A stretch of DNA of 20,579 nucleotides from Streptomycetaceae bacterium (GTDB lineage Bacteria > Actinomycetota > Actinomycetes > Nanopelagicales > Nanopelagicaceae). The notes beneath the pieces are model-generated. The model saw only the letters and a program-made list of their open reading frames with translations, searched no databases and was not told the origin of the DNA. The stretch lies in assembly GCA_027488165.1 (NCBI GenBank), contig JAIYCF010000071.1, positions 1 through 20,579 on the forward strand, in the 5' to 3' direction. This document shows positions 1 to 9,000 of this stretch, one piece after another. A program made the position numbers and the translations under genes. Position 1 is the stretch's first letter, and every line of letters begins with the position of its first letter.

Positions 1-1
1 G

Positions 2-3000
2 CAAATTAATATAAAGGTACGCAAGGCTCTGATTGTTTCCTTAATTGCGCCAGTATTTGTGGCTGTTTCTGCTCCAACTCCTGCACTTGCAAATAGTTAC
101 GCCTCAGGCACCGCTTGTTCTCAAACAATTACCGGCTCAACCGCTGTGACAGTAACTCAAGATGGAAACTCATGCGTAATAGTTTTGAGAGCAACAGCTG
201 CGAATGCATCCACAAGTTACACATGGACTGTCCCAAATAATGCGAGCAGTGTTTCGATTTTAGTTGTCGGTGGCGGTGGATCTGGTGGAGTTCGCCACGC
301 AGCGGGCGGTGGCGCTGGAGGCTACAGATATTTAACTGGAGTTTCGGTAACGCCTGCAGGCACAGTTTCGATCGCGGTTGGTAAAGGCGGAGATGCAGCT
401 GCAAGTACATCTGGAGGATCGTCAGGTAGAGACGGAAACGCAGGGGCTGCATCTAGCTTCGGATCGACTTCTGCAGCAGGAGGCGGCGGCGGTGGACAAG
501 GCTCGGCAGGTGGTAACGGTGGCTCTGGCGGTGGAGGTTGTTGTTCAAACGCTGCTGGTTCAGGAAATACACCTTCTGTGTCACCTTCGCAAGGAAATAA
601 CGGTGGCGTAGGTACTCGCGGAAGTGCTGAAGCAAACTGGTCGGGAGGCGGCGGCGGTGGAGCTGGCAGTGTTGGTGGGAATTCGACAAGCACTTCATCA
701 ATCGGTGGCGCAGGTGATTACACAACTTCCGGAACCGTAACTGGTGGCGCTGGCGGAAGCGGAGTTTCAAATAACGTAACTGGTTCTGCAGTTTGTTACG
801 CAGCAGGTGGTGGTGGTGGTGTTGCAGCTACAGGAGCGAATGGTGGCGCAGGGGGAGTTTGTGGTGCAGTTACATCAGGTGGCAGAGGTGGCAGAGGTGG
901 CACTGGTACATCGCCAAATAACTTGCCCACACAAGGTGTAGATGGAACTGGTTCTGGTGGAGGCGGTGCAGGTTTTGAAGGCTCAACTAATCCAGCTTCG
1001 GGGCGCGGTGGTTCAGGAATTGTTGTTATTCGTTACGACCTACCTGTGGTCACTTTCAGTGCAAACGGTGGTTCAGGAACATTAAGTACTACAACATCAA
1101 ACGTAAATTCAAGTGGACAAGTAGTTCTTCCTACTAGGAACACACTGGAACGCAATGGTTACACATTTGGAGGTTGGAATACAGCAGAAAATGGCTCGGG
1201 TACCAATTACGCAGAAGGCGCTACATTCACACCGACTGGAAACATAACTCTTTACGCGCAATGGCGTTCAGTTATTTCTTATGATGCAAATGGCGGATTT
1301 ACTACGCGTCCAATCGAAACGACAACTGCACTTGGAAGCGGTTCATCAACAACTTTAAGCACCGGAAGAACTTCATCGGGTGCAGTTGTGACTTCTGGTT
1401 TGAGTCTTTATTTGGACGCATCAAATACCTCAAGCTATCCAGGTACCGGAAACATCTGGTACGACATATCTGGAAATGGCAAGAATGCAACAGGTGTGAG
1501 TTCACCAGCTTACGATCCCATTAACCGTGCATTCAGTTTCGATGGCACAAGCCAGTATTTTAATCTAGGAAATAACTTTGGATTTAGAGGAACAGAATCA
1601 TTCACGATCACTGTAACTTTTAGGACAAGAGGATTAGGTTCAACTCAAACTCTGTTATCTAAATATCAATCTGGCGCAGGAAGTTACTGGACTTACATTA
1701 TTGATGAAAAATTAAAATTTGGCCGCGAAGCATCTCCTTGGGACTTTTTTAGCAACGGAACCGTTACTCCAAATGAAGTAATTCATGCGACATTTGTATA
1801 CAACGGAGCAACATCCAGCACTTACATAAACGGAGTTTTCGATTCAAGTATGAGTTCGGGCTCTATGCCGGCCAGCACTACATTGAACGCTCAAATCGGA
1901 GCGATTAACGGAGGCTCGCTATTTAAAGGCGACATCTACTCAGTGTTAATTCACAACAGATCACTAACGCAAAATGAAATCACTCAAAATTACAACGCAC
2001 TTATTCCAAATAGAATCGTTTCAAAAGATTCATCTACGTTGGCTGGCTGGAGTACTACTGCTGATTCGTCAACTCCGGTCATAGTGGGAAACAACGGAAC
2101 TTTGCTGGCAGGACTACCTACTCCTTACATTCGACTTGAAGCGAAGAATTACAACGGAACAACTTGGACGCCGACCAACTACACCGGGTCTGGGATCACA
2201 TACTCCTCAACGAAGCCGACTTTGAATAGCAATCAAACGGGTTGGGGAGCGACTGGAACTTTCCCAACGGTCAGTGGCTTGGGCTCGCAAAGTGTCGGAG
2301 TGTATTTAAATAACTCAACACTGAGCTCTTACACATTCTGTGCAATGGCTCGCTACAAAACCTCCGGCGTTGCAGATCCCGCAAGCATGGGAAGAATATT
2401 CACGGGAACTTCAGTGAATTGGCTTTCTGGGTGGTTCAGCAGTGGGACGAAAGATTTTTATCACAATGGATGGCAGTTGAGTTCTTCAACCCTAGATTAC
2501 AACTGGCATTACCTATGTGATTCCGGAAATAATATTTATTGGGATGGTGTCAAGTTAGCCGTTACTAACCAAACTTATACAAATTTTCCAGCGGTTGCTA
2601 TTGGCGGAGGCTACGCAGGGGCCGAGTGGTCAGATTTTGAAGTAACTGAAGTTATTTTGTATGACCAGTTTTTAAATGCAAATCAGATTGCCCAGGTTAA
2701 TCAATATTTTAAAAATACTTACGGAATAGTCGCGGGAACTATTGAATCTGTGACTCCGAATATGGTTCCACCGAGCAATTATGCTTCCACAGGAAATTCA
2801 ACCTTGTATGCGCGATGGGGAAGTACAATCACATATGAAGGAAATGGCCAAACAAGCGGAACACCACCCCCACAGCAAGTATTTGCAAATGGAGTCGGTA
2901 ATTTAGCTACCAACACAGGTTCTTTAGCCGAGGCTGGTCACACTTTTGTCGGTTGGAACACTCGCGCAGATGGCACCGGAACCTTCTATGCGCCAGGCGC

Positions 3001-6000
3001 TAGTTATAGCGGTCCAAACCTCTTGTTATATGCGGTTTATCAAGTTCCCGTTAAATTCGCGAACACATTTGCAGCAGCCGAACCCATTTCTCTTTCGCCT
3101 TATATGCGCTTCAGGGCAACCGACTATGACGCGTCAAAGAAAATTTGGTACGACTCATCTGGCAATGCACGTAACACTTCTTATGTAAGGGGATCACCGA
3201 CCTTAGTAACTACAACTGCTAATGCAGCTGGAAGTACCAAAGTTTTTCAAACCGTTTCTGGTGGCGCTAATGACGGAATTCAGTTTAAAAATGCATCGCT
3301 TTCTTCCGGAAATTGGACCATTTTTTCAGTTGCACGATTCAGCGGAGCGCAAACTGGATATTCAAGAATCTTCAATGGTGAATCTGGAAACTTCTTGTTT
3401 GGTTTCTACGGCAGCGAACCATCCGGTGCTATTTATTCTAGAATGAGTGGTGTTGCGCATTATGGAGCGTGGGTCACCCCGAATTGGTCGACCGACATTC
3501 ATGGACTCAACTGGGTGCTATCAACCGGATATACGGATGCATATCGCTCCAATGGCGTACTTCGTGGAACTTCTAACGGAACAACCGACAATCTTCCTCC
3601 GATGACTATAAATGCCGGAGGCTTCGATTATTCTGAGGCTTGGCAGGTAGCAGAAACAATAATTTTTGATCGAAAATTGAGCGATACTGAAATCAAACAA
3701 ATTGAAGATTATCTGGCTTCCAATTATGGAATATCAAGTTACTCGGCTCAACAAAGTTATTCTGAATCCGTAACGGTCAATGCTTCAAGTGGATCAGTCA
3801 CGCTTTCAGACACAATAACAGCGATTCTTGGCTATAGAAATACCTTTTCAATGGCGCCAACGATTCCAGGTATTACTTTGGAAAGTTTGGCTACAAATCA
3901 GGTTCGAATTCGTATAGCAAACACCGTCTCGCCAGGCACATACTGGGAAACTGTTACCGTCATAGATACTGGTGGAAATTCTTCACTAATGCCAGTTCGC
4001 ATAAATGTCTTCTCGCCATTGATCTGGTCGCCATCGAACCCAACCTCAGCTCAGACCACCTATGGAAAACAAGGTCGAATTAGGCTTGATTTCTCGGATG
4101 GAGGAACAAACAAACGGGTGACGTTGACTCACGTTTCGACTCCTTCTTCTGCGGCTATAACAATTGATACTTCCACCATTTCCTCTAATTTTGTAACGAT
4201 CTTGGTAGACACATCCACTGCCGTAGGAACGTATCAAGAGTCGATAACGGTCACCGATTCGACCGGGGTTACTAAAAATACGGTTCTCACAATTACTGTA
4301 AATAGGTCTGCGACTATTGCATATCCAAATAGCTCAAGTGTTCCAGATATTCTTCAAAGTGGGCTACTTGTTAGATATGAAATGGACTCCGCAACTTCTT
4401 ATACTGGTAGTGGTACAAACGTTGTCGATCTACAAGGCCGTTCGAATGCACTCCTTGTTGGAACCACAACATTCGATCGTGGCTTCAATGGAAATCTTAA
4501 GTTTACAGGCACACAGTATTTGAATATGCGAACCGGTTTAACTTCTGCACAAATGGGTGACACCATCTCCGTATTTATGTGGGTTCAGCCAACGGGCAAT
4601 GGAATTATTTTGGATGAACGAGGTCAAGTAAATTCTGATGGAACTATTGCAGATGGATGGCAGGACTCTCAGATAGAAGTTGTTTCCGGTTCATTCAGAT
4701 TCAGAACTTGGAACTCATCCACCATTTCCTTCACACCAGCTGCTGGTACTGCAATAAACACTGGGTGGTACTACGTTGGTTATGTTTATAATAAATCTAC
4801 TCTCACCTTTACCGCGTATGTAAATGGTGTTGCGGTGGGCACGCCGCAGACCTCTTTTGATAGAAGTAGTCCGATCGAAGGTGGGTACAGACAACTTTTT
4901 GCAATTGGACAAAATGACGCAACAAATTTAGGTAGCGGAATAAAAGGTAGTTTCGGTTTCGGTGCATTCCATCTCTATGGCACAGCGCTTTCAGCGGCTG
5001 AGGTATTAAACAACTTCTTGATTTCAAAGGGGCGCTATACATACCTGCCAACAGCCGGAAACCTTTCTTTGACCGCTACCGCTGGAACTGCGCGTGACTT
5101 CAGCATCTTTACCGGAGTAAATGGCTTTGGAACAAAGAATATTTCACTATCTGGGGCAAACAGCGTACTTACAGTTGATACATCAACGGTCAACACTGCG
5201 GTGTTAAAGCTGTCAGCACTCGGCGCTTCTACTTCAACGACATCACCTAGAACTTACTCCGAAACCATGACCGCTACAGATGCTAACGGTATGACAACGC
5301 CGTATTACATCTCGTTGACAGTTAACCCAAGAATTATTGTTTCGACATCGAGAGAAACTATTACAACGACTTTCGGCGTAGCAGGCACCGCGACACTTAC
5401 AGCTACTCAAGGCACTGGTTCGCTTACATTCACCAGAGTCAGCGGTTCTGGATCTTCTGCAATAACCATGTCAGCAAACACAGGTCAGGCAACGCTGACA
5501 GTTGCAGGAACGCTTCCAGCCGGAACTTATTATGAAACTCTTACAGCTACTGACTCTATTGGCGCTACAACCTCAAGAGTTATCGTAATTGTAGTTAATT
5601 CACCCCCATCGCTAGTTTCTGCCTCAGGGTCCAACACTGTTGAAACAACTTTCACCAGAGGAGCTTCCGCAAGGTTAAACGTCACAGGCGGAACAGGAAA
5701 TAGAACTTATGCACTGACATATGTATCCTCTACAAGCCGATGGAGAATTTCCATCGATACATCAACTGCTGCATCAGGCTTTGTCACTGTCAACGTAGAT
5801 TCTTATACGGCAACCGGAACACATTCCATCAACATAGCAGTAACTGATTCAGTTTCAGCAACTTCATCGCTAGCCTTAAACATTGTTGTAAATGATTTTC
5901 CAATTATAAATAACGTAACAAATGAGAATTCTTATGTAAAACCTGGATTGGTTCTAAATCTAGATGCAGCCAACCCATTGAGTTCGACTGGGGCCGGAAA

Positions 6001-9000
6001 CTGGAAAGATTTGAGTGGTGCTGGCTCAAGTGCAGTATTTACCAACGCTCCTACGTACTCCACAACTAACGGCGGAATCTTTACCTTTAACGGAAGCACC
6101 AACAACCTAACGTTTCCTTCGATAACAACTGCCACAAGTCCAGGAGTTACAAATGGTGCATTCCCTGAATACACCGCGGAAACGTGGGTCAGATTTACCT
6201 CTGCTTCGGTTGCCGGTACTGCCTGTTTGATATGCGAGGGATATACAGGAACGACTGGCAGCATCAACCTTGCTTTATCAATCAGAAATACTGGGCAAAT
6301 TCATTCCGGATATCTACCGACCACTGCTCAAAACTGGGTTGAAACGGTAACGCCTACAGGAACGGTTATTGCCGGGGTTTGGTATCACATCGCATCTACT
6401 GTAGTTAGAAGCGGCAATAACTACATAAACACTATTTATGTAAATGGTGTTGCAATAACGAGCGCAACTTCTCTATTAGCACCAGCAACTTCCTCTAGAG
6501 ATTATTTCATTGGACGACGCTGGGACAGCGCATCACAGTTATTAAATGGATCTATTGGAGTTGTTCGTGTCTACAACCGTGGTCTATCACAATCTGAAAT
6601 TCAAGATAACTACAACGCTTTAGTTTCCCGATACATAAACACTTCAGCCCGAAGCAGCACTTTCACTACAACTCAAGGCGCCACCTTCGCTGCGACAGCT
6701 ATCCCCGTGACACGGGGAACAGGAAATAAGACTTTAACGCTAACTCCAGTCATCTCAGGAATTACCTCAGATACATCGACAGCCAATGCAATCCGTTTAA
6801 ATACCGCGTCAAACTTGGCAGCAACTGATACTCAGACTGCTAGAACTTATCTTGAAACTATTACTGCAACAGATGTTGCGGGCGCTTCGGTAACTCATTT
6901 AGTAAATGTGGTTGTTAACCCACCAATTATCTTGAGCGCCGCTACGACTTCGATCGCAACTACATCTGGGATTGAGACTTCTACGGTTATCACGGCAAGT
7001 AGAGGGTCTAGTGCAAAGACATTTACTCGCACGGGCACAGCTGGATCTGGAATCACTTTAACTTCTGTTGGCGATCAGGCGACTTTGCGCGTGCTTTCAA
7101 CGATAAATCCAGGCACTTACTACGAGACAGTTACCGCCACAGATACGGCAAGTGCTACAACTTCAATTGTCTTCGCCATTGTGGTCACACCACCGCCTTC
7201 GTTATTGGGTGTTTCTCGACTGGAAACTTCAAGAGGCGTTCTATTTAAATCTCCGCTTTATGCAATAAGTGGCGGAACCGGAACTTTGACGATGTCGGTT
7301 ACAAATTCGCCGGTAAATGCGAATATCACGCTTACGGGAACTTCATTGACTGGGGGTTTTCTGCAGGTGGGTTCTGGATCCGAAACCGGTACTTTCACAT
7401 CTACAATCAGGGTTACTGATGCACGGGGAGCTTTTTCAGAGATTGCAGTAACTGTAATTGTTAACGCTCCAGTAACACTCACTGGTGAATTTGATATTGT
7501 AAAAACTTACGGCGACTCGGTCACCAAAGGTTATACAACTAATTCAACAGGTACCGCACCATTTGCATTCTCTGCAACCCCTGTTTGTGCAGTCGTAAGA
7601 ACTGTCTCGGGAAGTTTCACTTACGAAAGAATTAATGGAACAGATTCATGTACTTGGACTGCGCCTGCCGGCGTTACCGCAATTGATGCGCTGCTTGTCG
7701 GAGCCGGTGGTGGCGGTGGTGGTGACGGCGGTGCCGGTGGCGGCGGTGGATCAATTAATACATTGTCTTCTGTTTCACTTCCTGCAAATCGTGCAGTAAC
7801 TGTACAAGTTGGCGCAGGCGGAACAGGTGGCGCTTGGGGAGGACCTGATGCATCCGTTGGGGGAACAACGTCGTTGGTTAGCGGCTCGACTACTTACACA
7901 GCTCCTGGTGGATCAGCCGGTGGAGGTTGTGGAGCAGCGGGAGCAGCAGGCGGTTTAACTGGTAGCGGTGGAACAGCAGTAGCTGGTGGTAACGGTGGTA
8001 CCGGCGCTAGCGGAAGTTGTGGCGCCGGAGCAGGAAGTGTTGGTTCAAATGGACCAAGTAGCTCTTTCACAGGCAGCTCAGTCACCTACGGCGGCGGCGG
8101 TGGAGGCGGTCCATTCCCTGACTCAATTTCTTTAGTTGGGCTTAAAGCTGGCGGCGCTGGCGGCGGCGGAACAGGAACTCAGGCTAGTGGCCAAGGTTCT
8201 TACGGACTACCTCAATACTTTAAAACTTCAACCAGTACTCCGCCAAACGCGACATTGAAACAGACAATCACCTCTGACATTTGTGGTTCTTTAACTGGAA
8301 ATATCAGTTACTCGACTGATTCTGAATTTCCATGTTCACAGAAAGATAACTTCCAAGGTTGGGCTACCGGATACTTCATTGCTCCGGTTTCAGGAAGCAT
8401 TACTTTCTATCTCTCATCGGATGATTCAAGCCAATTAGTAATCAATATAAATGGCACAGACAATAATCTATCGCTTTCGACATGCTGTACTACTGTAAAC
8501 GCAACCTTTAACAACTTTGTCGCAGGACAGGCATACCCTATAAATGTTTATTTCACAGAAGTTGGCGGTCTTGCTAGTTGGAAATTGGAGTATGCCTACG
8601 CTGGGGTCACCCAATCTGTAATTCCAGTTTCCCAATTTAGATCTGGAAGTTACGGTTTAGCCACATATTTCAGGAAAGATAACTCGACCTCTGCACTCAA
8701 TAAAAACACATTTACAACTGGAACCTGTGCGCAGGTGATCAGAAATATAGATTTTGCCAACGATGCAGCCTTCCCATGCGATGGAAAAGATAATTTCCAA
8801 GGCTATGCAACGGGATACTTTATAGCTCCGCACACTGGAAGCATCACGTTTACAATGTCATCGGATGATTCAAGTTTACTTTCCATAAACGTCAATGGAA
8901 CCAACAGAGAATTACCGATCACAATTGGCTCAGCAAGCGCAACCTGGGATGGTTTCGTAAAAGGTCAGTTCTATCCAATAAGTGCGTTCTACACCGAAGT

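Noticed and set aside
129..770. Several antisense and alternate-frame open frames over the Gly-rich region
   Set aside because: Gly-codon-rich DNA lacks stops on the other strand; their products are Pro/His/Leu-rich low complexity with no start signals, and the plus frame has clear domains.
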